A stretch of 64,000 bases of DNA from Tomocerus qinae (GCA_020055645.1 CM034546.1:45322001-45386000); one strand, 5' to 3'; positions 1 to 12,216 are shown, counted from the stretch's first letter. Numbers and translations are program-made. The notes: generated by a model from the letters alone, not told the origin.

Positions 1-27
1 GAAACATGGAGTTTAAAATAAAATGTA

Positions 28-802
28 CTAATTTTTATTTTGAAGCAAATGATAAGATTCGTATACATTTCCTGTCAATTTTCCATTGATAGTTCTTAAA
101 AGATCATCGTTTGGTATGGAATTTTTTTCCAGCAGTGTACATTTTGTCCAGGGACCGAATAAAATTTTTATATCTTCTTCTGTGACGCATTTTGGTGGTC
201 CTTCGAAGACATTTTTGTCATACTCAATTGACTGGAGCAAATAACGAAATTGATGACCTAATAGAAGCAAATAAATTTATTACTGACTACATTTTTTAGT
301 GTAGAATGTAGCATAAAATCTTTTTAATATATGTCTTACCAGCTTTAGCACTTGACAAAACGCTTCTCCTCATCAAATCCGCATAAGAACCTCGGAGGTA
401 ATAATGTATTGCAATGAGGGATGATCGATCCCAGATAACATCAAAAGGACCCCACTTTTCAATTGGACAAACCTGGAAATCTCCACGAAAAATTGTTAAT
501 CTTCCGTCATTTGTGCTATAAGTGGAACTTTCCCTATCAAATTCCAGTCCTAGGGAATTTTCTTTGTCCAAGTCTTCAATTGCTTGGTCAACATATTCGA
601 TTCCAAAAACGATGTGACCTAAACTAAGTAAGAAGGGAATATCTTTTGTTTTTCCGCACAAGGGAATAAAGAATTTTAGGCCAGCTTCTCCCAATGTTAA
701 AATATCTAAATATTTCAACAATTTAGGATGAATATCATTTAGTTGCCAACCAGTTCGGTTTTTTTCCCAACGCTGTGACCAATACACTTTTCCTAAAGGC
801 AT
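28..802 (-). CDS. Thiopurine S-methyltransferase-like protein, copy A
   Basis: Two exons, 802..340 and 257..28, joined over an 82-bp GT-AG intron (phase 1), give 230 residues. That is close to the roughly 245 of vertebrate TPMT. The start reads MPLGKVYWSQRW. The family's W..RW..N.TGWQ opening is present, followed by the SAM-binding stretch LKFFIPLCGKTKDI and GHIVFGIEY (about residues 37-70) and the FDVIWDRSSL motif near residue 120. By family knowledge these enzymes are soluble and transfer methyl from S-adenosylmethionine to small thiol-type or other acceptors; the substrate here is unknown. The gene has a close paralogue in the same orientation at 16612..17391. Without splicing, the frame runs into a stop inside the intron. 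The family call is firm, the substrate is not. Confidence 0.86.
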
Positions 803-2745
803 TTTGATCTTCTCAAAATAAATTTACGTTGCTTAACAAGTAAAAGCTAGTAGTCACTTCAATCTCAACGCCGTACTGACTATCAAATAATAACAAAGAT
901 TGTCGGTAGGGAAATTTTATTTATTCTTTTCACTCTGGTCTGGAGTTAAGATATTACTATGGAAGTTTTTCCTTTTTCTACCAGTTAGATATCTTGTACT
1001 TAAGATACAAATGATTAATTAAGTCAAGATATAAAAGTATAATAATAAGCCATTCAATTTCAGAATAAATTAACGTATACATTTCTTACTGTGCCTATAT
1101 AGCTTTATTGTTGCATATAATCTAACGCTTTTGTTAGTACCGTATTTAAAACAGTGTTAATTTCATGTGTAACTACCATTAGCACTAAGCCATTATTATT
1201 ATTAACTGCATAATTTCCAAGCATTATATATAGTTTGTAATTAATTCTGGACTAAGATCATTGAAATGTGCAAAGTTATTGGTCGTTGGTTAATTATAAT
1301 TATCTACCCACCTACTATTTAACAGCTAAGCTGTCTAAATTTATTAGTCCCGTATAATTTGATACGTAAGGTAGGTGTGTACTGATATCAATTATAGCTA
1401 CTCTACCTAATGTTTGCTTAAATACTGCATTTCCACACTCATAATATCAAATCTATATAGCTGACACACGTCACGTCATGCTTATGGATAATATAAGCAG
1501 AGAATGAAAATTATGAAAAACCCAGGGTTTTTGCTATGTGATACCCAAAAAGTCAGCCCAAAAACCCGGCATTTGGGGGTTTACCCTCCGAAACTAAAAA
1601 CCCAACCTAAAAACCCCAGTATTTAGGTTGTTCATGCCCTGAATATATAAATTTTTTACAACAAAAAATTAATTTAGCAGCCACAAAAGCATTTAGGTCG
1701 CTCAGAAGGGAACAATTTGGCTTAAGGTTAGGTAAATAGATTTGGTTGACATACCTATTGACCCATAGCCCATAAATATTGGTAAACACCATGCCTTTTA
1801 TCGCAGCTTTATCCATCATATCAGATACATTAAATCATGCACTTCTTGGGTAAACCATTTTCTATCACCTAAGAAGCATTTATGTTGTGCTTTTTCAGTT
1901 GATAATAATGTACTGTTTATATTATACATTATGCCAACCAGTGCCTTATTGTTTAGTAGTGGTGGAGAGAAGAGGTGTGGAGGTGACCTTCAATTTAATC
2001 ACGAGCAATGATACGCACTAAGTTCGTTCTTTAAGTTCTTTGTTTTTATTATGTTCGTATAGTATGGATATTATTTCTGTTTGTTACACTGCACTTGTAT
2101 CTGAAACGTGTAAATAGTGCTAGACATGCATAGTGTTTAACTATACTAATTATTCTAATGAATGAGATAAGTAAATTTGCAATTCGCAATTCTTTTGATG
2201 TTTTAGTAGTCTTTGTTTTGGGTTCCCCAAAATACATAAATATTAATCACAATGCCCACATTAAAAGTATCGAGCGTGGTGTGATTTCAATAATTATATA
2301 TGATGGAAAGTTTCAACTAATGATAATATCCATATTAGGGAGGGGTTAAAAAAGATAATACATTTCATATGGAAATTAATTACTGTATATTATTATCCAA
2401 TATTGATACCAGATATTGAAAGAAACTGAAAACATTTCGGTCTACTTTAAGCAAAGCCAGATTATAATACCAGATTTAGTAGTTCGTATTCAATTACATT
2501 TGTGTTCCTTATGATTGAAGGGTAAGAAGTTCAAGTATATACAAATATTTCAAAAGAAAGTAATTCCATGATAATTTCACTTTGAGATAATAAACTAACA
2601 TCAGGTATAATGTTTTTAAATTAAATAACCGTTTCAAAGTTTTAAAAGAAGTGCAAAAATCCTTTAAACCTTTTGTCACTTTGTCGAATATGGGTAATAT
2701 CTTTATCATAACCATAACAACAATCTTAAATAAATTTATCTACCT
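28..2745. repeat. Segmental duplication, copy 1 (partner near 16612-20750)
   Basis: The methyltransferase gene and its upstream flank recur in the same order and orientation further right. About 1250-1320 (actaagatcattgaaa, then ttatctacccacctac) matches about 17900-17970. About 2248-2275 (aatcacaatgcccacatt) matches about 20222-20240. About 2455-2530 (gccagattataatacc, then gattgaagggtaagaagtt) matches about 20448-20520. Blocks between these anchors differ because of insertions, mainly in copy 2. Apart from duplicated flank I see no supportable gene from 803 to 2745. A G-rich and C-rich patch at 1518-1640 looks like a transposon scrap. Confidence 0.7.
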
Positions 2746-4027
2746 ATTATGTATATTTGTAAGGTAGGGAGAGCCGAAATTAGCATGCAGTCAAAGTCGC
2801 AAATAAAATAGTTTCATAATATTCTTACCTTCCAGCAATCTCGAGTGTTTTATTATCATGTGGTCAGGGTCCATGGTGAGGGTGTAATTTTAGTTTTTGC
2901 ATAGCTATTTAGTCGCAATTAGTATATTCAACTGAAACCAAATTTTGGGATCATAGTGCAGGTGCAGTATATATTACATTTACAATTTATGATTACAGGA
3001 TTTCAATTATCTTCTATATTAACGTGCGTCCTTAGTGGTTCCTTTTACATGTATTTTCCCACACCACTGTTTCGTGAATAACTCCCCCAATTTGGGGTCA
3101 ATTTGAACGTATGAGGCCTTATAATGAAGATATACTAACCAGCTCGGACATGTCATGGTATATTTTACAATTTTGACCTATAAAGGTCACACCACCCGTT
3201 TTAAAAATAGTTCTTTTTTATTTTATGGCGGGTTGTCTTTAGACTTGGATAGCAGAACAATTAGAAGGTATTATGGAAAAGTCGGGACGACAAGTCCGAG
3301 CAGAAAATGAGACAGATCTTTAGGGAAAAATCGGAAATTTTTCAGTGTGCCCGTTTTAGAGTTATGACCGAAATGGTTGAAAAATGAAATTTAAATTTCA
3401 AGTATAGTACACAGCATAGGAAAACGACAGAGCGGATAAATCATGCGACTTTTATTTCTCTCACAGGGTTTATTTGCCGCTAAAACAACACACTATTTCT
3501 GCTCTCCTTACTTTCGTTGTTATTCCTGTAGAAAATTCCTTCTTCGTAGGAATTCCGCTAGTTGCTTATTAGTATAGCTAATGACGCACATTAAGTTACA
3601 CTTTTTGTAAAATTAAAGCCTACTGTAGTAAAGATAATGTGGTCAAAAGTTAAAATTAGTAGTACTAGTTAACAAGTTTAAGTAATAAACTGTTCTTAGT
3701 AATGTTGTGATTCGCTAATTGGTATTACTATACATTTTTTGTGAGAATCTTGTCATTCCTTGCAATAAGAATGGGAAAAATGATGTTAACAATGTCTGCT
3801 AACCATTAATTGCGTTTAATTGGCAAATACATTTTTGATTTTAAAGGAACAAATAAAATGCGTAGATTCAACATAAAAAATTAAAAGTTAATAAATGTAT
3901 TATCTTACATATTTAAAGTAGTTTACGACATTTACGGCGCTTACGTTATTTACTTCATGCGGCATTGAAAAATATATTACGGCATGCCGAATTTATATAT
4001 ACTCTGACAAATATCTTCTTTTATTGT
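2746..4027. other. Intergenic, nothing recognised
   Basis: AT-rich sequence with only short unsupported reading frames. I see no clear repeat boundary, RNA gene or splice-framed coding segment. Confidence 0.5.
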
Positions 4028-4113
4028 CAAGGCACCTTAAAAGTACCTGACGCAGGACTTGTCCTATAATATTCATGATTAGTGCTGTGTCAGGTACTTT
4101 TGAGGTGGCTTGG
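4028..4113. repeat. Short inverted repeat abutting a zinc-finger exon
   Basis: The arm caaggcacct..agtacctgac (4028-4050) is mirrored by gtcaggtact..aggtggcttg (4089-4112), with an unpaired middle of about 40 bases. The right arm ends where the frame of the next finger array opens. That array starts with a finger lacking its cysteine half. It could be one end of a small palindromic transposon or a stem-loop. Confidence 0.6.
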
Positions 4114-5237
4114 CAAGAAAAGAAAATAAAGAGTGGGATATTCTTAATCAAAAATCAGCACTAAATGGACATATAAAACGGCATACCAAAGAAAAGCCAC
4201 ACAAATGTAGGGAATGTGACAAAACGTTTGCAGTAAAATCTAAAGTGAAAATTCATATGAGGATACACACCGGTGAAAAACCATTCAGCTGTGAAATCTG
4301 TTTCAAAAGATTTACCCAGGAGGGTAATTTAAGTCATCGAAAAGTGCACCAAGTTGATAGAAAGAAATTATTCCCATGTAATATCTGCGGAAACAAATTT
4401 AGTGAGAAATCAGGTGTGAAAAAACATATTTCACAAGTTCATACAAAATATTCTGTGATGCCATTTAGTTGTGAACATTGTGGAAAAGGGTTTACTGTCA
4501 AAGGATATCTGACTTCGCATCTTTTAGTACATGTTGGTGAAAAGAAATTTGAATGTACTTATTGCGAAAAAAAGTTTTTAAGAAGAACGGCACTTAAAGT
4601 ACATGTAAGAACGCACATTGGCGAGAAATCTTTCGGGTGTGGATTTTGCGGCAAAAGATTTGCAAGCAGTAGTAAGCTGAGGATCCATATTGCGATGCAC
4701 ACTAAAGAAAAGTGGCTGTCATGTGATAATTGCCCGAAGAGATTTAACACCCACTCAGCTTTAAAATGTCATTTGAAAACCCATAGTGAAGATGTGAAAG
4801 AAAAGTTTTCCTGCAGTCAATGTAATGCAGTGTATAGTTATAAAACAACATTGAATGCCCATATCAAATTTAAACACAGTGGGCTAGAAAAGCAATTTGT
4901 GTGCGATATCTGTGGAAAGTTCAAGTTAGAAAGCCATAAAATAACGCACAGCAGCGATAAACCGTTTTCATGTATACAATGCAATAAATGTTTTAAAAGG
5001 AAAGAAGGTCTCCTTCTTCATCTCAAAATACACGAGAACGCCAAGTCCTACAGTTGCAGTCTATGTACTAAACGATTTAATCACAGATATGGACTTAGTC
5101 AACATCTCACAAGTCACAAAATTTGGGCCTATCAAAAAAGGGAGAATCAAATAATGCTGAAAACACAAAATATGAACATACTGGCAATTAGCTATTACCC
5201 ACTCCTAAAAAGGTTACTAAACAAGATATTTGTATAA
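4110..5237 (+). CDS. C2H2 zinc-finger array protein, 5' end incomplete
   Basis: One long open frame, about 375 residues, is almost entirely C2H2 fingers with TGEKPF-like linkers (IHTGEKPFSC near residue 55). About eleven fingers can be counted. The first lacks its cysteine pair (only SALNGHIKRH remains). The third is one residue short between cysteine and histidine. One near residue 275 (CDICGK then FKLESHKITH) has lost about five residues. Proteins of this type bind DNA in the nucleus. There is no ATG at the 5' edge: the frame opens just after a TGA at 4101-4103 and its first usable codon is TTG, so an upstream exon or a truncation is implied. A 3' tail of about 35 residues without fingers ends at TAA 5235-5237. 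A strong donor-like sequence follows at 5247, so this array and the next (5323 onward) may once have been one gene. Confidence 0.75.
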   Translation: MARKENKEWDILNQKSALNGHIKRHTKEKPHKCRECDKTFAVKSKVKIHMRIHTGEKPFSCEICFKRFTQEGNLSHRKVHQVDRKKLFPCNICGNKFSEKSGVKKHISQVHTKYSVMPFSCEHCGKGFTVKGYLTSHLLVHVGEKKFECTYCEKKFLRRTALKVHVRTHIGEKSFGCGFCGKRFASSSKLRIHIAMHTKEKWLSCDNCPKRFNTHSALKCHLKTHSEDVKEKFSCSQCNAVYSYKTTLNAHIKFKHSGLEKQFVCDICGKFKLESHKITHSSDKPFSCIQCNKCFKRKEGLLLHLKIHENAKSYSCSLCTKRFNHRYGLSQHLTSHKIWAYQKRENQIMLKTQNMNILAISYYPLLKRLLNKIFV

Positions 5238-5322
5238 AATAGTATTAGTAAGTATCATTGTACAGTTATTTTCAATTTTTAATGATTAATATCCAACATG
5301 AAATTTTTTGCCTTTTTCACAG

Positions 5323-7888
5323 ATGCAATGTTAATGATACGGTAACGATTTCTAAAATATGCCCAAAGATTCTAACAGTGAAGTTGCTACGCATGGATTC
5401 CAAAACAAACTTTACCAATGTAGAATCGTGTGACATAAGGTATAATATAATGAAAAACTATTTCTACTTGCATTACATAATTAAAAATAGCATCAATAAA
5501 GCGAGAAAGTGTTTTTTCATGACTTTCTGTTATTTCTAAAAACTTCAATCGTTGTTGATAAAGATAGATTAAAGTTTTGTTGTCTGGGTACATTGCAATA
5601 TAATGTTCATATAATTTGTATGTAAATAACTCTGTAATAATTTTTCCCAAAGGAATAATGATGACTCCCAGGGCCGTCCCGAGGCATGTGCCACCCGTGC
5701 ACCCGCACTGGGCGGCAAATTTTAGAGGGCGGCAAAATTTTCGGTGTAGACTATATAATTTGGCCCTTTATTGAAATTAAAAAAGTTAAAATGTAGGATA
5801 GAAATAGAACATTATAATCTAAATAAGAACACAACTAAATTATAAAAATTGGAACTAAAAAATTTTTATATTAAATATTAATCTAAAGTTGTTATACTAC
5901 ATAAATTTAATTTACAGCCTGACGAAGAATTTCGAAACCGGTCGCTGCAAATAGTTGAAATAAAATCAAAATTTTTTTTAATTCGTATACGGTGTTCGAG
6001 TGTTGTTTAATCTCAAGGTTTTCATTATTGATTAATAATCACTTGAGAATTGGAAATATTTTAGTCGCAAGAAATCCTTGATCTTGTATTTGTTATAGCA
6101 AACCAAAATAAGGTGATGATTGATTACTGTGAGCGCAGACATGAGCGCAAAAACAAAAGTTTGAGTTAGATTATTTGAATTTAAAAATGGCAAATAAAGA
6201 ACAAGAGCATTTAAGTCTTTAATATAAATGTTTTTAGAAGTAAACTGTTATGTGTAGTTTTAATGTCACTAAAGAAACGGTGTTGTGATAAATTGTCTAT
6301 GAAGAAGAATTACTGGGCACTTTGAAAAATTCGTTGGATAAGTTTTTGATAAAAGTTCCAAAGATTGACGATAATGAAAAAAGTAGCCCTGAAAACTCCG
6401 AACAAAAATAATCTGCTTTAGATGTCAATACCATGGCCGTATTGAGGGGGGCAATTGGGGGCAAATGCACCGCCCGAAATCCAAGAAAAATGGAATTTTT
6501 TTTCAAAATACCAAAAAAATTCGCGCTTCGCGCGATTTTTAGGTTATTTTTGACTCATTTTAGACAAAATAAGCCAAAATTTTTAGCGCCTCGCGCGAAT
6601 ATGCCTAATATATATATTCTTATCATATCATTGCCCACTCCGAAATCGACTTCTAAATACGGTACTGGTCAACACACCATCAGTATCCGAAAATGGCCCA
6701 ACAAACGACATGAAGGAGGACACAAAAGAAATTGCTGATGTTATTGGAAATTTAATTACAAATGCCGATATGTATGTTGCTGCATTTTTGTGGTTTTTTG
6801 TTTCTCTTTAGTTGCCATTGTAAACAGAAATAAATAGTGTCCCTTTTTAGGAAAAAGAGAGAGGTGGCATTATTGCATTATAGTTAATTTTAAGTTCAAT
6901 TAATTTTAAAATTTATATTACTACTACATGTGACCCATAAGTAAAATTGCTAACCAGAAATAAAATTTTTATTAAGGGCGGCATTTTTTATTTTGCACTG
7001 GGCGGCATTTAACCTAGGGACGGCCCTGATGACTCCACTCACAAGTGTAACATCTGCAAGAAGACGTTCCCTGAACTGGTAATTTTGAAATGGCACATGA
7101 GAAAGCACCGAGATGGGAAATATTCTAGGACAGCAAGTCATTTTTGTCAATATTGCAGTAAGGAATTGAAGACCAAACAATTATTAATGATGCATGAAAG
7201 CCGTCATACTGGGGAAAAACCGTTTGCCTGTGCTCTATGTGGGAAAAGGTTTATTTTATTTTCGAAATTGCAGAATCACATATCAACGCATACGAAAGAA
7301 AGGTCATATCCTTGCGACCAATGTCACAAAACCTTTATCACTAGCAGTCATTTATCAATACATCGAAAATGGCATTTGGGAAATAAAACTCAATCATGCA
7401 AATTTTGCGATAAAAAATTTGCATCCACCACCGATATGAAACTACATTATAGACTGCACACCGGTGAAATGCCTTACTGCTGTGAGATGTGCGGTAAAAG
7501 ATTCCGACAAGCCGTACATTTAAAAACCCACAAATGTCCCAATTCCACAGAGAAACCTTTTCGATGTCTGATTTGTCAAAAATCGTTTAGCCAAATCTCT
7601 CAATTGAACACCCATTCAAATTTAAATCCCGCATCTTTTTCTTGTACCCAGTGTGGCAAAAATTTTCATCACAAAAGAGGTCTGGAAAAACATTTAACTA
7701 TACACAATGATGAAAGGCCATTTACTTGTAATTTTTGCTACAAATCCTTCCATTTTCAACCCAATCTCAATACGCATATACGAATACACACAAGAGAAGC
7801 GCCTTACCAATGTACAATTTGCCAAAAGGAATTTGCCCGGCTTGCTAATCTAAAGAAACATTTTGGTACACATACTGAAGAAAATTAA
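5323..7888 (+). pseudogene. C2H2 zinc-finger gene split by a hAT insertion
   Basis: Proposed exons are 5323..5439 (after tttttcacag, donor aag/gtataa) and 5653..5668 continued at 7037..7888 (after ttttcccaaag). The phases agree (phase 2, AG|G). The 1,360-bp element 5669..7028 interrupts the second exon; read straight into it, translation ends at a TAG at 5723-5725. Right of the insertion the frame holds about ten fingers, from CNICKKTF at 7046 to CTICQKEF, with linkers such as HTGEKPFAC. The sixth and seventh have damaged histidine ends. Without the element the reading frame is continuous, so the break is insertional rather than decay. The protein could survive only if the element is spliced out or absent on other alleles. 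The 5' start exon was not found; a weak link to the preceding array is possible. Confidence 0.75.
5669..7028. mobile_element. Non-autonomous hAT-type element with 8-bp target duplication
   Basis: The ends are cagggccgtcc and ggacggccctg. The subterminal sequence is shared too: gcactgggcggcaaat at the left, gcactgggcggcattt at the right in the same sense. Perfect duplicates of atgactcc flank it (5661-5668 and 7029-7036). CAGGG termini with 8-bp duplications are the hAT hallmark. Inside is a stretch readable as SLDKFLIKVPKIDDNE (about 6328-6375), resembling the start of hAT transposases of the ZMYM-like group, then a stop. A later scrap reads PTNDMKEDTKEIADVIGNL (about 6699-6755). No catalytic core is present. 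A C/G-rich scrap with ttcgcgcttcgcgcgat (6520-6600) resembles the dispersed CAAGGACGTATA family and may be nested. Confidence 0.88.
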
Positions 7889-8684
7889 ATTTTTGCATTT
7901 CAAAGTAATAATGAAAATTTTATACAATAATTGTTATTAATTAATTAATTAAGAATACCCATTTACTGGGTTATAAAAATAATCATTGACGCGGTGAAAA
8001 TAATTTTTGAACATTTTTTAATCGACAGTAACATTATTCAGAGGACGGTGAAAACAAATGTTATATGCTGTAGAAACAATTGTAACGGCAATAACACAAA
8101 TTTTCATTTAATATGTACTTTGTGTACATTCAAGGACGTATAGAGGGATGGGCTTTACAGGGTGAAGCCCCCCCCCCCCCCGAAATTAAAGAAAAGGGGA
8201 AAAGTTTCCTGGACGAAAAAACATGCCGGGCCCCAGGCTCCATGTTAAATTAGGCTAAAATGAGGCGCAGCATTTTTTTGTCTAATTATGAAATGACATT
8301 ACTAAATATATTGTTATATCTATTTGCCAACTTTTTATACCTGTATTTGATAATAAAAGATTTATTGTGAATACTAGTCATTTTGTTTGTATGGTAGATT
8401 GCCCGAAACAACAATATATTGTTTTTGCAAATCGTTAAGTTTAAAAAAAGATGGATTACAAATAAATAGAGTCTAGACTGAATTTTGCCATGAACACAAA
8501 TGTATTTTTTTTATTAATACCATTTAATTTCAGATTCAAATGAATTTTTGGCTAGATGTCGAACTCAATAGCTGCATAATTTTTATGTTGTAGTCTGAAA
8601 TAAAAATAAATGTATGGGTCGCTAGTGGAAAATCTCAATTAATCTCAGGGTCCTTTAAAAATTGGTTGTAAATATATATCGGAA
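7889..8684. repeat. Intergenic with fragment of the CAAGGACGTATA repeat family
   Basis: At 8139-8235 the sequence caaggacgtatagaggga, a C-run of about 15 and a purine-rich tail match the left end of short hAT-like elements elsewhere in the window (for example 13258-13457, inverted). No right end or target duplication was found here. The remainder is AT-rich with no gene seen. Confidence 0.5.
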
Positions 8685-11600
8685 CTACAACAAGTTTAAA
8701 GTTCCATCAAAACTGGGAATAGACTCCCTGGTAATGGTAGCGTTGGGCAAATTATTTTCAAAGACGTAATCCTCCTTACCACTGACCAGGTAAGGATGAA
8801 GGGGATTTTCTGTTGTTGTAATTGCAATTTGGGAAAAGTCACGCACGTAAATGCGTTGACCCAAATCTTGGTTGCTTCTTTGACTTTCCAAGAATTCGAG
8901 AAAAGCGACATCAGTGAAGCCAAAATCTTGTGCATTCAATGGCACAGAAATAACAATTACGTCTGCTTTTATCTCATTGGTGCATAAATAGGTAATTTCA
9001 GAGAGACGACAATTCAGCAGTTCAAGGTTGTCCAGGTTTAGCATCTCATTTCTTGAATTTGTTATGGTAATTCCGCTAATATATAGCGTGTTTATATTTG
9101 TTGATGTTGACAGCCATGCCAAATCCATTTCGACTTCAATATCTTCATTATATTTTTTCATTGCCAGATGATCCAAATTTGGAAATTTGACATTTTGAAA
9201 AACCCCCAGAGAACAATTTGTCTCAAATTCTAATGTCAACAATTTCAGATGAGGTAGAATTGTTGGTTGATCGGTTGTGAATGCTCCAAGGTTGAATCTT
9301 CCAATGACAAGTTTTTGCAGCGACTGTGGAAGTACAAAAAGATTTGTTTGGCAACAGCTGAGTTTGAGTTCTTTGATTTGCATTTGTGTTCTCTCTGTAA
9401 ATGACATATGCCAAAGGATTAGATTCGCCACTATCCATCGTGACCTTGACCAGTTTCTGAGTTCAATATTTCCCAACCACATGGTTCTGACTGCATGACA
9501 TCCAATCAAGTCCAAAGAGAGTCTGGTTTTCATTTTTGGCATGAGAATGATATTCTTTGTTCCTTCAAAATCTACCAAATCGTTAACGCAAGTCTCAGTT
9601 ATTTTATTTCCGTCTCTGGAAAAACTGACAAATGTCAAATCTAAGTTGAATGGGAGGATTCGAACTCCTTCTTGAAGATTCAGACAAACAGAACGCAAGC
9701 TTAAGTCGAAAATATCGCGTATTCCGCTGATATCAATTGAGATCTTTGTCCAGCCATTGTTTGAAACGTCCAATTTTGTTTTGTTATTTGAACTTCTCAT
9801 TGCCATTGGTGATCTGGATATCCAGTGGGTGATGCTATAATTTTTTATCTTGTTTCCAGAATTGTCCACTAAAGACAAGCGTTGGATAGTAAGTTCATGA
9901 ATGTACATTTGTTGGATCTGAAAGAAATTATTCAATTCTTCCACAGCCCATGCATTGCCTTTCGACCCCAAAAATTGAAAGCTGGTAAAGTTGAGGTTTT
10001 TATTTTTTTCGTTTTGTTCGGGAAAAAGTTGTAAGAATACTGTAGGGCTCTTTTTCTTTCGTGGTTTAAAACGGAATTTAATTACTGCATTGGGTTTCAA
10101 AATTTGAAGTCCAGCCTTTGCCCATTCTTTTGAGATCATACGACATTCTTTGACGGCTTCAAAGTTCAAAAATTTCAAAACACAGTCGATCACCTAATTG
10201 GAAATTAAAATTAACATTTTTAAACTCTACGAATGTAATTAAGAGGAATAATAATGTAAGTAAAACAAAAATTAAAATAAACTTGACATACTGGACCGAG
10301 CTCTAATGGATTCACGGATCTTTGTACATCATCTTCATCATTGGCAACATCAACATCACACATTTCAGGGAGTTCTTCCTGAAGCTTCAATTCCTTTAAA
10401 ATATTAAAATACATTGAATAATATAACTTACATATTATCGAATTTAGTTCAGCAGCTTTTAGCTTAATCATTTTTTGTTACATATTAACAATGTATTTTT
10501 TAAAAATAAATAAATAATTTAAATCAGCATTAAAATTATTATTTTTATGTTACCCATTATTACGATTGAAATGTTTGCACTAAAGATGGTAGAGAAACTA
10601 TATATAATGGAACTATCATTTTACATGCAGCATCTGAAACCGGGTTTTGACAGCAACAAAATGATAACCGTCTAAAGAAGTACAAATGAAGAAATGAAAA
10701 AAATATATCATCTAATAAACTTTTCCCTAATACGTAACCTTTAAAAATTATAAAGTAGTAGAACAATGTGACATGATATTTTATCGTGCTAACATCAAAT
10801 ATTAATTTTTGGGAAATTATTTTTAACTTACGATCTCTTCCACCTCATTTTTTGTGACGAGGCCTTTATCAAACAACGTCAACATAATTGTCCGTCGTAA
10901 CCGATTCTCAATCTTTTCAAAAGGGTTTTCGAAAAGAACTTCATTAATACATTGAATGGAGAAACGCAATCTTGCAGCGTTCTTGCAACGTCCCAATTTG
11001 TCTATCAAAGCCAGGATAGCTGTATTCTTTCCTTCTAGCGCCTCGGAGGTTATCTACGTGTAAAATATAATAAACACTGCGTTGGAAATAAGTTGATTAA
11101 GGAGATATGACTTTTTAACCAAAAAATGAAAAATAAGCTTTAAATTAAAACCAAAATTGAAAGTATTTCTTGGTTTTTTTAATTTCTGTAGGAACTTTAC
11201 TCTGGGACTTTTAATCTTTCCAATTTTGCATTCGCCATGTATAACCCAAAATATTTTCCAAGTCTTGGAAATGTCGTTACCACTCTAAGAACTACTGGAA
11301 AGGAAGAAGCGTTGGGGCATGACATTTTCAGGTGTCAGATGACCTCAGTTACATTGAGGGAACGTGGTTAAATATTCTAAGATACGTGGTAGTCATAGTC
11401 GGAGGCGAGACATTATTCCCTCATTCATCCTCTGAAGACAAAACGGAACTACCGAAATCTCGTAGATAAATAAATATACAGTGTGGCCCAGAATGGATGA
11501 CCCACACTTTGACCCTAAATAACTTCCGAACGGTTCAACATATTCTAACGAAATATGCACCAATGGAAAGACCAAGCGAAAACTTAGAAATGAGCTAAAT

Positions 11601-12216
11601 ATCAATACTAACAAAAAACTTTAACTAGGTAAAAAGTTGCATTGACAAAAAAGGTGAATTCGTACTCCCGTAAATGACGAAATGAAACTTTGATCTTTAA
11701 TAACGTTTCAATTATTAAGTTTAGAACAAAGAGGTCAACGGCAATGAAAAGAGCGTGCGATTTTGAGTAAAACCCAAATATTTGTTGATGTAAAAGTAAA
11801 AACACATGAATCGCAAAGAAGAGTAACGTTCAATGAGGAATTTTTGCAAAAACAGATTAAGGTCCCGATTTTGCAAGAAGGTAATTTTGACAGTTAGGAG
11901 TCGTTTTCGGACTGTTAAACTTTCCGCAATTTTTTACCTTTTTACTTTTTTGTTAGTATTGATATTTAGCTCATTTCTAAGTTTTCGCTTGGTCTTTCTA
12001 TTGGTGCATATTTCGTTAGAATATGTTGAATCGTTCGGAAGTTATTTAGGGTCAAAGTGTGGGTCATCCATTCTGGGTCACGCTGTACAAAAATTAATAG
12101 AGAAAAGCATTTATTTTACTTACAATCTCAAGCTTTTCCTCTTCAGTGATCCAACCCTTTTCAAAGCTGAAATCTGCAACTACAATCAGCAACTGCTCTG
12201 CTTGTAGAGAAGCCAT
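8685..12216 (-). CDS. F-box protein with CARD-like N-terminal helical region
   Basis: Four exons, 12216..12124, 11053..10832, 10393..10292 and 10193..8685, all in phase 0, give 641 residues. The donors are GTAAGT, GTAAGT and GTATGT. The start ATG gives MASLQAEQLL. An F-box lies at about residues 133-172 (NPLELGPVIDCVLKFL then CRMISKEWAKAG). The roughly 470-residue remainder is irregular leucine-rich sequence, as in F-box/LRR substrate receptors of SCF ubiquitin ligases. The N-terminus has FEKGWITEEEKLEI and later FDKGLVTKNEVEEI, both reading like CARD-family helix signatures; this is inference. The second may be truncated because exon 3 follows at once, so a missed exon between 10394 and 10831 is possible. 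Intron 1 carries a TA-flanked inverted-repeat element. Exons 3 and 4 and the F-box are well supported; exons 1 and 2 are likely. Confidence 0.72.
11479..12085. mobile_element. Tc1/mariner-like inverted-repeat element in F-box intron 1
   Basis: Arms of about 145 bp run from cagtgtggcccagaatgg (11479) to ttctgggtcacgctg (ending 12085), each flanked by TA (11477-11478 and 12086-12087). The arms are nearly identical, including gaccctaaataacttccg and its complement. TA duplication and the arm layout point to Tc1/mariner. The roughly 320-bp middle has only broken short frames, so the element is non-autonomous. Confidence 0.82.

Noticed and set aside
5387-5650. 87-codon minus-strand frame opposite the finger gene
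   Set aside because: Lies antisense to a proposed exon and intron with no domain; its first codon is TTG.
6433-6738. 101-codon frame inside the hAT element
   Set aside because: It runs through repeat debris including ttcgcgcttcgcgcg and shows no transposase motifs.
10399-10436. A 38-bp intron inside the sequence before F-box exon 3
   Set aside because: Splicing it from the frame starting at 10471 creates a stop. The acceptor is instead used with the donor of exon 2, which keeps phase 0.
11833-12207. 124-codon plus-strand frame in F-box intron 1
   Set aside because: It mostly translates one arm of the inverted-repeat element, and its mirror appears on the other arm.
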